Source: Allolobophora icterica
Lineage: Eukaryota > Annelida > Clitellata > Crassiclitellata > Lumbricidae
DNA length: 64,000 nucleotides
Assembly (NCBI GenBank): GCA_963556255.1
Contig: OY744613.1
Location: forward strand, 39,375,286-39,439,285
Direction: 5' to 3'
Below, piece by piece: positions 28,967 to 40,730 of this stretch (positions are counted from its first letter, which is position 1; each line of letters starts with the position of its first letter). A program made the translations under genes and the position numbers. The notes under the pieces are model-generated. The model ran no database searches and was not told the origin of the DNA. It was given only the letters and a program-made list of their open reading frames with translations.

Positions 28967-31480
28967 TGTGACGCCAGGGGTCAAAACCCGTCACCTGTCG
29001 GTTTTTGACCATTTTATTTAGTCATATTCTACAATTAGGCCTAATCTGCTTCAAAATACTTTTTACAGAATGAAAATATCTTTTTGCTAACTGAAGTTAT
29101 GCTCGTTTGATTCTTTCATTAATATATAGTAAGAAAATCGAATAAAAAATGTCGGAATATTCGTGTCATCAAAGTCCTCAGCAACCATTACTTTATTGCA
29201 CTACAAATTTGCTGGGCAATAAAGGGCTAAATCCTGTATCGAATAAAACAAACGGCATCAAAATCGGAGTACTACATTGCAAATTATGGCAAAGTCATAG
29301 GCAACTGCTGAATTGAAGAATGTTCAATATTTTTGACCCCTCTCGCCTAGGTTCCGGTCCGCTATTCCGGGGGTCCGCTATTCCGGGGCCCACTATTCCG
29401 GGGGTCCGCTATTCCGGGGGTCCGCTATTCCGGGGATTCGCCGGAATATACATACATACATACATAAAACATAAATACATACATACATACATGTATAATA
29501 CATACATGTATGTACCTACATACATACATACATACATACATACATACATACATACATACATACATACATACATACATACATACATACACACTAACATGCA
29601 TACATATATAATACATAGATACATGTATGTACGTACATACATGCACGTACATACCTACATACATACATACACACGTACATACATGCATACATAGATGTAT
29701 GTATATACATACATGCACACACGTACATACATACATACATACATACAAACATGTATGCACATGCATACATGCATACATACATGTATGTACATACATACAT
29801 ACATACACACGTACATACATACATACATAAACACATACATACATACATACATAGATGTATGTACATACACACATGCATACATACATATATGTACATACAT
29901 ACATACATACATACACATGTACCTACATACATACATACATACATGTACATACATACATGCACACACGTACATACATAAATACATAGATGCATGTACAATT
30001 GTACATACATACATACATACATACATACATACACACGTACATAAATACATGTATGTACATACATACATGTATGTAAATACATACAAATACACATACGTAA
30101 ATACATAATATATACATACATACAACATACATTCGTACATACGTACATAGTTTTACATACATACACGCATGCATGTATGTATGTACGTGTTTATGTATGT
30201 ATGTGTGTATATATGTATGTATGTATGTACGTACGTACGTACGTACGTTTGTGTCTATATATGGATACATACATGCATGTATGCATGTATGTACATCATA
30301 CATTTATGTATGTACATGTATATATGTATATATTATGTACGTGTGTACGTATTTAATACATACGTACACACGTACATAATATATACATGTATGCATACAT
30401 AAACACGTACATACATGCACACATAATACATATATACATACATGCATACATACATAAACCGGTACTTACATACACACGTACATACATACATACATACATA
30501 CATACATACATACATACATACACACCTATATACATACATTATGTACATACATACATACCCACGTACATAGATACATGTATGTACCGGTACTTACATATAT
30601 ACATACATACGTACGTACATACATACACATACACATAATCACACACATATAAATACACACATACAAATATACATACATGCATACACACGTACATACATAT
30701 AAACATACATACCCACATATATACGTACATACATACATACTATGTATTTATTATGTACGTGTGTACGTATGTAATATGTATGTATGTACGTGTGTATGTA
30801 AGTACCTGTTTATGCATGTATGTATGGATTATGTGTGCATGTATGTACGTGTTTATGTATGTATATATGCATATATTATGTACGTGTGTACGTATGTATT
30901 ACATACGTGTGTATTTTATGTAATACATACGTACACACGTACATAATATATACATATATACATAAACAGGTACTTACATACACACGTACATACATACATA
31001 CATATATACACACCTACTATGTATATATGTACGTATATATGTATGTATTATGTGAACATGTATGTACGTGTTTATGTATGTATATATGTATATATTATGT
31101 ACGTGTGTACGTATGTATTACATACGCACACGCGTACATAATATATACATGTATAATATATATATATATGTATGTATGTACGTATATATGTGGGTATGTA
31201 TGCTTGTATGTATGTACGTGTGTATGCATGCATGTATATTTGTATGTGTGTATTTGTATGTGTGTGGTTATATGTATGTATATAATTATGTTGTATGTTG
31301 CATGTGTGTATATTCCGGCGAATCCCCGGAATAGCGGACCCCCGGAATAGCGGACCCCCGGAATAGTGGGCCCCGGAATAGCGGACCCCCGGAATAGCGG
31401 GCCGGTACCCTCGCCTATTTCGGCTTCTAGCTCAATATCTAGGAAGCGACAAGCGACGGGTTTTGAGCCCTGGCGTCACA
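28967..31480. mobile_element. Outer inverted-repeat transposon (host of the foldback)
   Basis: The 34-bp ends, starting tgtgacgccaggg, are inverted repeats with three mismatches. Without the nested foldback the element is about 450 bp, non-coding, MITE-like. The flanking duplication is unclear (attt on both sides if the ends are trimmed by one base). Confidence 0.6.
29350..31409. mobile_element. Foldback element with TACA/TGTA microsatellite arms
   Basis: Flanked by an 8-bp duplication (ctcgccta at 29342-29349 and 31410-31417). The ends ggttccggtccgctattcc / inverse of ggtaccggcccgctattcc are followed on each side by four or five 15-17-bp repeats of ccgctattccgggggt, then gattcgccggaatata. 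The whole interior is cataca-type repeats on the left and gtatgt-type on the right, with internal switches near 30180, 30360 and 30740, so the strand is a near 2-kb imperfect palindrome. No coding region is credible; all long His/Tyr/Cys frames are repeat artefacts. Confidence 0.8.
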
Positions 31481-31794
31481 TTTGTTATCGTTATTGTGAT
31501 TGTTATTTTTATTATTTACATTTTTGACCCGATGTAAAAAGGATCCCTCAGGGATTTTAGCATTATTTAGATGCACAGAATTGTCTGAAATAGGCCCTAT
31601 TGGTCAATGTCTAAGTTGGTAAAAGTACTCCCAAAAGCCACGGCGTTTAAGGGTTGGATTGTCTGCGTTTGAATAAAAGGGTGGTTTCTCGAACGTTCCC
31701 CGTGACGGTGCTGAGCAGAAAGGAAGTTTTAGGTGTTAGCGTACTATCACTTGATCAAAGACGTTGTTTCGAACGGTTGTAGAAGTAAATATAA

Positions 31795-32878
<1,084 letters not shown>

Positions 32879-32880
<2 letters not shown>

Positions 32881-33090
32881 AGCAGTTGGTCATAGAGCGC
32901 AGCGCAGCACCAATACAAGAAGTGGCATTTTCAAATTCAAATGGACCTTGACGCTGCCTGGTTACTAATCTGAAATCATGGGAGATGGACAGGTCCATGG
33001 GGTACGAAAAATCGCGATACAATTGATCTTAGTAGAGCACACCCCTTAGCCTTCGTTGAAACCCGCTATTTCCGTGGCTATAGACAGCTG
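32879..33090. repeat. Dispersed repeat, copy 2
   Basis: Direct repeat partner of 27684-27905. It ends just before the LINE at 33.2 kb. Confidence 0.7.
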
Positions 33091-33210
33091 GCGACAGTTG
33101 GTGCAACATACACAAGTTTCTGTGTAAAAGACAAGCCAAGAACATTTGATGGTTCCTGTGATTTTAGTCAAAGGAAGAAGACAAGAGCCTCTACCTTTTT
33201 TATATTCACT

Positions 33211-36200
33211 ATGGCTGCCTTTTCATCATGTTGCTTGGTTTTACATTGTATATTGTTCATGTTTCTGCTCTTTGCCAACTCTGGTTTAGATAACTCTATA
33301 ACTGATTTTACCCATGCATCACCACAGTCAGGTTTATTTGTGAACTTGGCTCAGGCTCATTTATTTTATCTGGTTCCGGGTGTTGCTCTTTCGGTCGACC
33401 ATATATTCTGTTATATAGTTCAAGTAACTATATTTCTCATCCTGTTGTTAATGCAAGTTTGCACAGAGCATCTTCAACCTACATGTCGTAGGTTATCTTT
33501 TTATCTGCTTCTACTACTTCTCTTGGCTGGTGACATTGAAATAAACCCTGGTCCGATTAGAATGCAGAGTCTGGGTATTGGTCTGTTAAATATTTGTTCT
33601 CTTCGAAATAAGGCTTCAGTTTTATATAATTTTCTTTGTGCGCATTCTCTACACATACTTGCTCTGAATCCAACGATACACCAGCATTCATTTCTGATTT
33701 AACTCCTCCAACCTGTTCAATCCTGAATGAACCAGTGGTAAAGGTGGGGGCCTTGCTTTTCTTTTCAAATCATATCTCCCTCTGCATAAGTTCACCTTGC
33801 CTATTCCAACACCCAAGTCATTTGAAGTCTTGGCTGCTACTCTCAATTCTGGTAACAAGCAAGTATTGCTTGTTAACATTTATCGCCCACCATCATTCTC
33901 TTTGACTGACTTTTTGAGTGAATTTGAGTCCCTTCTTGAGTATTTGATTTTCTCTCCTTCTGAAAAAGTTATTATGGGCGACTTTAATATTCATGTAGAT
34001 GTTGCTGTAATCACTGCTCTTTTGCATTTCTTGATATGTTGCAGGGTTTTGACATGCAACAGCTCATTACCTTTCCTACTCATAATAAGGGTCACACTTT
34101 GGATGTCCTGATAACTCGTTCTGATTCTAAATCACTTCATTCGGTTACTTCTGTTGAGTCATGTTTTTCAGATCATGTTGCCATTTTTTCCAAATTTGAC
34201 TTTCCTTTTTATACAGCCATCAACTTTTAAAATTGTTAAATTTCGACCCTGGCATAAAATTGATTTAAATAAGCTAAAGAATGATATCTTGGCATCTCCG
34301 TTATGGCTTTCTCCTGCACAAACAGCTAATGAGCTAGCTCTGCAGTTCCAGTCTACTTTAAGTGAGCTGCTTGATAAGCAAATTCCTAAGAGGGTTGTAG
34401 AGCGCACACCATAGCCTTGGTTCAACTCTGCCATTTCTGAGGCTAAGCGTCGAAGAAGTCAATTGGAACGTTGGTGGCGCCACTCTCGTTTGCCTTCTGA
34501 TCACACTTAGTTTAAGCAACAGTGCAAACATGTGCGAAAACTGGTGTCATCTGCCATATCCACCTATCTAACGAATTTAATTGCTGAAAGTTCTGCATCA
34601 CCAAAAACCTTGTGGTTGGCCTTAAATAAATTGTTACACAGAGATAAGACATTTGTTCCCTACTGTGTGCTTACCTGCCAATGATCTTGCAAGTAAATTC
34701 TTGACGTTTTTTGCTGACAAAATTTCTGGTATACGTCTTAAAATGGTCAATTGTTTTGCACTGGATAAATTCCTCCATCCAAATTGTTCACCTCCTGCCA
34801 TGGACTACTTTCTGCCAACTACTCTTGAAGAGGTTAGAAAACTTATCTTTTCCTCGCCTAACAAAACCGGTCTTCTTGACATCATTCCTACTTGGTTTCT
34901 GTAAGAGTGCTTTGATGTCTTGGGTCCAACCATTACATCGATTATTAACTTACCATTGCACGAGGGATCTTTCCCATCTGCTTTTGCTCATGCCATAGTT
35001 CATCCTCTGCTTAAGAAACCTTATCTTGACCCTGACGACCTATCAAATTATAGACCCATCTCAACCTTGAATTTTATATCTAAAATCCTTGAACGGATAG
35101 TCATGAATCGCATGCAAACTCACCTATCATCAAAGTCACAAATCTCCCCTTTTCAGTCGGCTAATCGTGAATTTCACTCAACAGAATCCGCACTTCTTGC
35201 TGTTCATTATGACATTATGTGCTCAATGGACAAGGGTAAGGTTACAGCGCTTGTTCTTCTTGACTTTTCTGCTGTTTTTGATACTGTGGATCATTCTCTT
35301 CTTCTTCATCGCCTCAAGCACTGGTTTGGGATCTCTGGTCCTGCATTAAATTGGTTTAATACTCATCTTAGTCCACGCACTCAGTCAGTGTATTTAAATG
35401 GTAATTATTCATCTCAGTACTTTGTTGGCATGTGGTGTTCCACAGGGTTCTGTGCTTGGTCCTCTTTTGTTTACATTATACACCACACCACTAGGAACAT
35501 TGCTGGGTAGTCATTCACTGGGATACCATTTCTATGCTGATGATACTCAAATCTACATTTCATTTGACAGTCTGTCATGTGACTCATCTGTGCAGCTGTT
35601 GTCTGCTGTCTTTGATGAGGTACAGTCTTGGATGGCAGCCAATAAACTCCTCCTTAACCCATCAAAGACTGAATTTCTGCTACTAGGCACTACACAGCAA
35701 CTTAAGAAATTTGGTCAGCTTAAGTCATTGAAACTTGGTGACTCAATTGTTGAGGTGGCTGATGCTGCTCGTAATATAGGCGTCGTTTTCAATTCTACCA
35801 TGTCTCTTACGAACCATGTTAACAGTATTTGTAAGGCATCATATATGTTCATTCGTGATATTCGCAGAATTAGGCGTTATGTGCCCATGTCTGCAAGGTT
35901 ATCGCTGGCAAATGCATTGGTTTCCAGTAGCTTAGATTACAGTAATTCGCTTCTTACTGGTATCAATAATGCAAAGATCCAGAAGTCAGAGAGGGCAGAA
36001 CTCTTTGGCTAGAGCCATAATTAATACATCAAAATATCAACATATTACCTCTGTTCTTAAATCCTTGCATTGGCTTCCTGTTCAGCTGAGAATCATTTTC
36101 AAATTGGGGCTTATCGTTTATAAAACTTTGAACTCTGGCCAGCCACAATACTGAAAATCAGTTCTTACTCCCCAGACTTATCATTATTCAACAAGGTCAT

Positions 36201-36515
36201 CTGATTATCTTTGTCTGCTTATACCTAAATCTAGAACTGTTCTTGGTGAACGAGCTTTTTCGGTTGCTGGACCTACTTTTTGGAACTCTCTTCCTGTGTC
36301 TGTCCGCTCTGCTCAGTCGCTTTTGTCATTTCGTTAACTTAAAACTTACCTCTTTCAAATTGCTTATTCACCGTAGGGTGCTTCTCTGTCTTACGGACAG
36401 TAGATGGCAAGGAAGAAGATTGCGCCACCTCGATAATTTACTCAATTTGCCAGGGGATGGTCTCCACCCCCACAATTTTTTTGGTCCCCACCACTCCATT
36501 ATCTCACTGAATTAA
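33211..36515 (+). pseudogene. CR1/L2-group LINE with 2A peptide, degraded
   Basis: The 5' open frame (33211-33702) has hydrophobic segments, a poly-Leu run and GDIEINPGP (about 33529-33555), a 2A-type ribosome-skipping signal as known from APE-type LINEs. It is followed by the start of an AP-endonuclease (LLNICSLRNKASVL). Further endonuclease pieces (MGDFNIHVD near 33975) lie in other frames. RT motifs are [34 protein letters not shown] and [10 protein letters not shown]. At least five frame changes and stops show it is dead. The 3' end near 36515 is set by loss of homology and is not exact. Confidence 0.8.
33529..33555 (+). other. 2A ribosome-skipping motif
   Basis: The codons for GDIEINPGP fit the D(V/I)ExNPGP consensus and lie at residues 107-115 of the LINE's first frame. 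The cleavage-like skip would be between Gly and the last Pro. Confidence 0.8.
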
Positions 36516-36674
36516 GAGGATGTCGGTCTATACCATCTAGGTCTCCAGAGAGTCCGTAGATCCCACGGGCGATAGCGGGTCGATTTTTTTTGGTGTGTGA
36601 ATTGTACCACCAAAAACCTCCAAGCCAAAAAATAAGAATCGTGGATTGCCTTAACACACCGAAATGTAAAGTCC

Positions 36675-36718
36675 CGTTTGCTGACGGCCGAGACCCTCCC
36701 ACGAGGCCGGCCCAAACC
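36675..36718 (+). repeat. Inner inverted repeat of element 2, left
   Basis: 44 bp (cgtttgctgacggccgaga...) matching the reverse complement of 51160-51203 with two mismatches. Outside this the two ends diverge, so the left terminal repeat is probably truncated. Confidence 0.8.
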
Positions 36719-36817
36719 ATTGGCGTGTGCCAGTAAAAATTATAGCCCACTAATCGTACGGCGGTGGTGCGCTAGGAATTACAGACTCACTACTCCAACC
36801 GCCTACGACGAAAATTT

Positions 36818-37423
36818 TTATATCGTGGTTCGCGGAGAAGACCCAGCGCTGGTTAGTTTCTTGATTAGTTCTGCCACCATCTGGTCTTTGCTTTGACTCG
36901 GCAACTCTTTTTTTCCATTCTTGCTTTGTATATCACGTTTCATCGTTCTATATTTCTCCTCCTCTCCCAGAATAAGCTTATACTCTTCATCGCTAATAGC
37001 AGTGTCTTCCAAAGCCTTAGAAATGTGGTCATGAACTGTGTTTAGTTTACTTTCCGCCAAAATACAAATTTCGTCGTGCTTTGAAGCTTTAGCAACAAAA
37101 CTTCTACTGACAACATTTCCAATAATATCCAGAAAACTCGTCGCTATGGCCAAACTCTCCAGAACAATACCAGGAATAAAACCAATACCAGTGGCTAACA
37201 TAGCTGCCCCACCCACCCCAGTTCCAAGACTAACTATAGCAAGGCCGGCCGAGGCCCCATTAGCCACATCTACAACCCTCTTATACTTTTTACACAGTTG
37301 TCCCCGACTTATCGCCTCAGACCTCAGGAATGCTTCTATTTCGCCGATCTTCTGCAAGCGAAATGTTTGCGACGTCGTGTCTGACGAAATTGTTGACTCC
37401 ATCAGCGTTGGGTACAAAGGCAT
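36818..37423 (-). CDS. Predicted membrane protein, leftmost gene of element 2
   Basis: 201 aa. N-terminal helix (about 20-48), a long hydrophobic core (GASAGLAIVSLGTGVGGAAM through FIPGIVLESLAIATSFLDIIG, about 55-105), then a charged helical tail (ILAESKLNTVHDHISKALED, EEYKLILGEEEKY) and a Lys-rich C-terminus. The element 3 protein at 63082-63687 is nearly identical, and the element 1 protein at 12774-13310 has the same plan. It probably inserts in membranes as a hairpin; function unknown. An ACTATAAAAAAGT leader precedes the ATG, and the start of the next gene is close by. Confidence 0.7.
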   Translation of the reverse strand: MPLYPTLMESTISSDTTSQTFRLQKIGEIEAFLRSEAISRGQLCKKYKRVVDVANGASAGLAIVSLGTGVGGAAMLATGIGFIPGIVLESLAIATSFLDIIGNVVSRSFVAKASKHDEICILAESKLNTVHDHISKALEDTAISDEEYKLILGEEEKYRTMKRDIQSKNGKKELPSQSKDQMVAELIKKLTSAGSSPRTTI

Positions 37424-37429
37424 ACTTTT

Positions 37430-37975
37430 TTATAGTTGCTCTATCAGTAACGTTACGTTTAACTCAATAGTTGAAGTACTTAAAACGCCTATCTTTTTTC
37501 CTTCAATTCGAAAACTCGTTTGTCCTGGAATGAATATTGCCCTAGATGCATCAAATTGCCCACTTTGAATGTCAACTGTACGATCGATGCTACCCGCGGC
37601 TGTAATAATGCGAACTGACGCATCACCGGTACTAACACCAAACATTGTAAGCCTCCAGAATCCGCGGTCTAAAGAGACCGTCTCATTGTTAGTTTGCAAC
37701 GTAATACAGGGATAGCGTGCCGCGGTCAATGGAAGCGTTTGCCACGAACTTAGAGTCACAGTTTTGGTCGCCGTGTAAATATCGCGGCTGTGGTAATCAT
37801 CCGACACGAAATCGATGTGGATTTGGGGAACCGCGGCTAACATATCTGCGGTGGGCTTAGGGATAGTATATCCCCAGTTGGTTAGTCCAACCAAATCATC
37901 GAGGTTGTACTTGTGCATATTGGTTTCTCCTTTTTGTCGGAGATAACCACGAATCTTGTAGTGTGAGTCGGCCAT
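37430..37975 (-). CDS. 181-aa beta-rich protein of unknown function
   Basis: Not recognised. It begins with a short charged segment and LDDLVGLTNWGY. The body is rich in Thr/Val/Ile beta-type stretches (TATKTVTLSSWQTLPL, GFWRLTMFGVSTGD, VRIITAAGSIDRTVDIQSGQF) and ends STSTIELNVTLLIEQL. No TM segment or Cys motif. A near-identical gene starts at the right edge of the window in element 3. Six bases separate it from the membrane protein and 15 from the fiber, so they may be cotranscribed. A spike or capsid-decoration role is only a guess from position. Element 1 has no clear counterpart. Confidence 0.65.
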   Translation of the reverse strand: MADSHYKIRGYLRQKGETNMHKYNLDDLVGLTNWGYTIPKPTADMLAAVPQIHIDFVSDDYHSRDIYTATKTVTLSSWQTLPLTAARYPCITLQTNNETVSLDRGFWRLTMFGVSTGDASVRIITAAGSIDRTVDIQSGQFDASRAIFIPGQTSFRIEGKKIGVLSTSTIELNVTLLIEQL

Positions 37976-37990
37976 TATTAAGTCTTATGT

Positions 37991-39784
37991 TTACCCGACT
38001 TTAAAATATGTGTAGATCTGAAAGTGGGATATGCCAACAGTAGTTTGTGGTGGGTTGGTGGTTAAGACCGTCAGCCTGTATGCTATGTATGCAGTTTCAG
38101 TGTTGACGGTAAACTCCTGCGCAGAATCAGTCAAAGAGGTATTGGAGGTGAGTAGGTCCGTATACACGAGCAGCCCAGAGCTGTTGTAACCACGCCCACT
38201 AATTTTCCAGGACGTGATACGCAGACCAATACGACTAGACCCTCCAGTCAGGCCAACTTTCCATATTCGCACAGGCGCCGGGCAATCAATCCGTAACCAA
38301 ATCTCATCACCCGCAGCGGGCGTGACCCTCCACTCACCGCTGACTCCCGAGTTGAATGCTAGATGAGGCGGGTAAGTCGGGAGAAATGCGCTGGCTACGG
38401 CAATAAAACCAGTTTCTGAAGAGTCGTTGGACAGCGGTGGAATGTGACCTGTATAGTTGAGAAACTTGATGTTGTTCAAGTACTGTCTTACGCCGGTCTC
38501 TTTACTGTCTGTATACCTTTTAATTACAACAGCCTGAGTGTCGACATATTGTTTATTCGCCACGTTCAAAGGCTCCGTCGGTATTTTATTTAATTTTGTC
38601 ATTTTGCCGGTTACGATTCTCGTCACCTGCCCGATACTCGCCGCGTCGGTATTAGTTGTTGAGGCCCCCGTGTAAAGCCCAGTCACCCTCTTACCGCCCA
38701 TAGCTAAATTTCCAGTCATTGCGTCGCCAACTTTAAGCACGCAAGCGCTCCTGACCATAGCGTCTTGTTCTTCGGCGTAAGTTTTTGCAGCTTCGGCTTT
38801 CTGGTCTGCGTACCCCCTTGCGGCGGCGGTCTTTTGATCTGTATACAACCTCACGGACGAATTAATCGCGGTGTCCTGATCGACCGCGTACTGTCTAGCA
38901 GCAATATGTTGAACATCAACATATTGTTTGTTAACCACGTGCAACGACTCCGTGGGAACTCTATCGAGGCTCAATAGAGCGTCGGCGACCGCTGTTGACA
39001 CTTGTTTCCAACTCGCTGCGTCGCTATCAGATCCTGGAATCTCTGTTGGAAGTCAAGTTACTCGGTGGCCACCCATGACTAAACTTCCAGTCATTACACT
39101 TCCAGATTTTAGCACACACGCGTTCTTGACGATAACATCTTGCTCGTTGACGTAAGTTTTAACAATAACATCCTTTTCGTCCGCATACTGCCTAACGGAA
39201 TCTCTCAAAACCTCGTTCTTCTCGTCCGTATACTGCTTGGCATCGATAAGCTTCTGGTCTGCATGGCTCTCGGCCGCGGCCGCCTTCTGGTCCGCGTACA
39301 GCCTGACGGCAGTGTCCAGCACAGTGTCCTTATCTTCTGCGTAACGTTTAACGAGACCAGTTACCTCGGAGCTTAAGCCGTCTGCATACAACTCGGCTTG
39401 GTGCGCCCGCTCTTTCGCGTACTCTGTTATTTGTTTCCAACTCGCAGCGTCGGACTCCCCCACCAATTCGTCCCAACCCTCGTCTTCACTGTCAGATCCC
39501 GGAGTGTCCGTGGGCAAACCAGTCAATTTATGGCCGCCCATTTTTAGAACACCAGACATCGTTCCACCGGTGATTTGTAGGTTGTCCTGATCTACGATGT
39601 CTGCATAAGCCTTTGTCGCGGCGTCTGTGTCCATCGTAGGAGTCCCCACATTTCTCAGCCGAAATCCCCCAGCCGAAAGAATTCCCAACATGGTATCACC
39701 CGCCTTGTGGACGAGCCCAGCGGCGCTTATCTGCCCCCCTCCAAACCCACCTCCACCGTCTCTTCCAAATTTATCAACCGGCAT
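37991..39784 (-). pseudogene. Fiber-like protein with coiled-coil shaft, one in-frame TGA
   Basis: Start at MPVDKFG (39784), the same anchor as the element 1 fibers, followed by a Gly-rich segment. The shaft has repeating VRLYADQKAAA and VRQYADEKDVI type units typical of trimeric coiled coils. It has several MTG(S/N)L(A/V)MGG(H/K)RVTG turns like phage fibers. The C-terminal 130 residues (WLRIDCPAPVRIWKVGL, WKISGRGYN, FQIYTYF) are discoidin-like. One TGA at 39053-39055 splits an otherwise open frame of about 597 codons where a Gly would be expected from the repeat pattern. The rest is intact, so the lesion may be recent, an error or a readthrough stop. Confidence 0.8.
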
Positions 39785-39812
39785 TTTTTTATATAAAAAG
39801 GATGGAGGAAGT

Positions 39813-40184
39813 CTAACATAGGTCAAGCACGATATCTTCAAAATTCTTTCCAGCAGCGAGCTCTCTTAGCACGGTCAGGCAGAGATGACCACATACCACA
39901 TCATCGGGCCCCTGTAGCTGGAACGTTTGAGTTCTTATGGAACGGTTTAAATATCGAGAAATTTAGAGAGGCGGATCCAGCCCATAACTATCAAAATAGA
40001 CGGCTGTAGGTCCATCTATCCAATAGGCGACCCAGTGAGTACCGTCGCCGGAACCGGAATCTAAATTAACAACTCCACACTCCTTCTCACGAGCCACGGC
40101 GGGCAGACCATCTCGCATGAAAACACCGCGGAAATGCGGCAGCGCCCTGGCAACTTTCTCTATATCGAAGTTGCTAAGAGGTTT
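39813..40184 (-). pseudogene. Adenain-type protease with premature stop
   Basis: One frame reads PLSNFDIEKVA, FRGVFMRDGLP, SGDGTHWVAYW (His), VYFDSYGLDPPL, a TAA at 39963-39965, then ISRYL and VVCGHLCLTVL (Cys). This is the adenovirus-type maturation protease of element 2. The length on either side of the stop matches element 1, so a single nonsense change is the simplest reading. No in-frame ATG is visible immediately upstream, where the frame overlaps the stop of the core-like gene. It lies between fiber and core-like gene. Confidence 0.75.
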
Positions 40185-40675
40185 TAGTTTTTTTGTCCGA
40201 TGTAGAGACCCGATCCTTTACACATTGGACAACAACCACCACGAGTCTGGCGCCCGAGATATAAACCGGACCCCCGCGCCTCGAGTGCGCGATTGTGACG
40301 CTCCGCCTCCGCCTGTGCGGCGTCGTTGGCCTGTTTGTTGTGCACGGCCTCTGTCACCCCAGTGGCAATGCCACCCACGGCGGATAACCCGCCCAAAATT
40401 GCTGGGAGGAGAGCCAGTAGTGGAAGAAATCCGCCCGATTTTGTCATCTTTTTCAATTGCGTTTTGGTGAATCTCAGCTCCATGCCAACGCCTTCCGAAA
40501 TCTTCTTCACGATTCGGGCGGCTTGAACTTTTGTCAGCGCGAGCTTGTCGTCTCCGCGAAGCTGGCCATGAGTGAGCCGGATCGTGGCACCAGTGCCATC
40601 GCGCGCAGCTTTAGCCAATGTTTGCTTTTGCCCTTCGGTCAGCGAAAGGCCGAACGCAACGTATTCAGTTTTCAT
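40184..40675 (-). CDS. Core/pX-like protein with GSGLYL motifs
   Basis: About 163 aa from MKTEYVAFG (40675), chosen because the upstream codons precede a ATATATTTTTTGCAAAA leader. N-terminal EGQKQTLAKAARDGTG and IRLTHGQLRGDDKLALTKVQ match element 1's 13788-14411. A hydrophobic Gly/Ala/Leu stretch (GGFLPLLALLPAILGGL, about 80-105) is followed by a charged helix and two GSGLY(L/I)G motifs. A CCPMC pair near the C-terminus is not in element 1. Likely a virion core or membrane-active protein by analogy. Confidence 0.6.
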   Translation of the reverse strand: MKTEYVAFGLSLTEGQKQTLAKAARDGTGATIRLTHGQLRGDDKLALTKVQAARIVKKISEGVGMELRFTKTQLKKMTKSGGFLPLLALLPAILGGLSAVGGIATGVTEAVHNKQANDAAQAEAERHNRALEARGSGLYLGRQTRGGCCPMCKGSGLYIGQKN

Positions 40676-40730
40676 TTTTGCAAAAAATATATCAAAAGAG
40701 GGCCTTGTATCTAAATGTGAAAAACGATTT

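Noticed and set aside
29353..29445. Regular repeats of ccgctattccggggg that look array-like
   Set aside because: Considered as a CRISPR-like array, but there are no unique spacers and the repeats mirror those at 31318-31400; they are transposon ends.
29320..31350. Many long open frames rich in Tyr/Cys/Val or His/Thr/Ile
   Set aside because: They are all readings of the TACA/TGTA repeat on both strands and in several frames at once, so not genes.
36499..36896. Small frames across the left end of element 2
   Set aside because: They cross the inverted repeat and have no counterpart in element 3.
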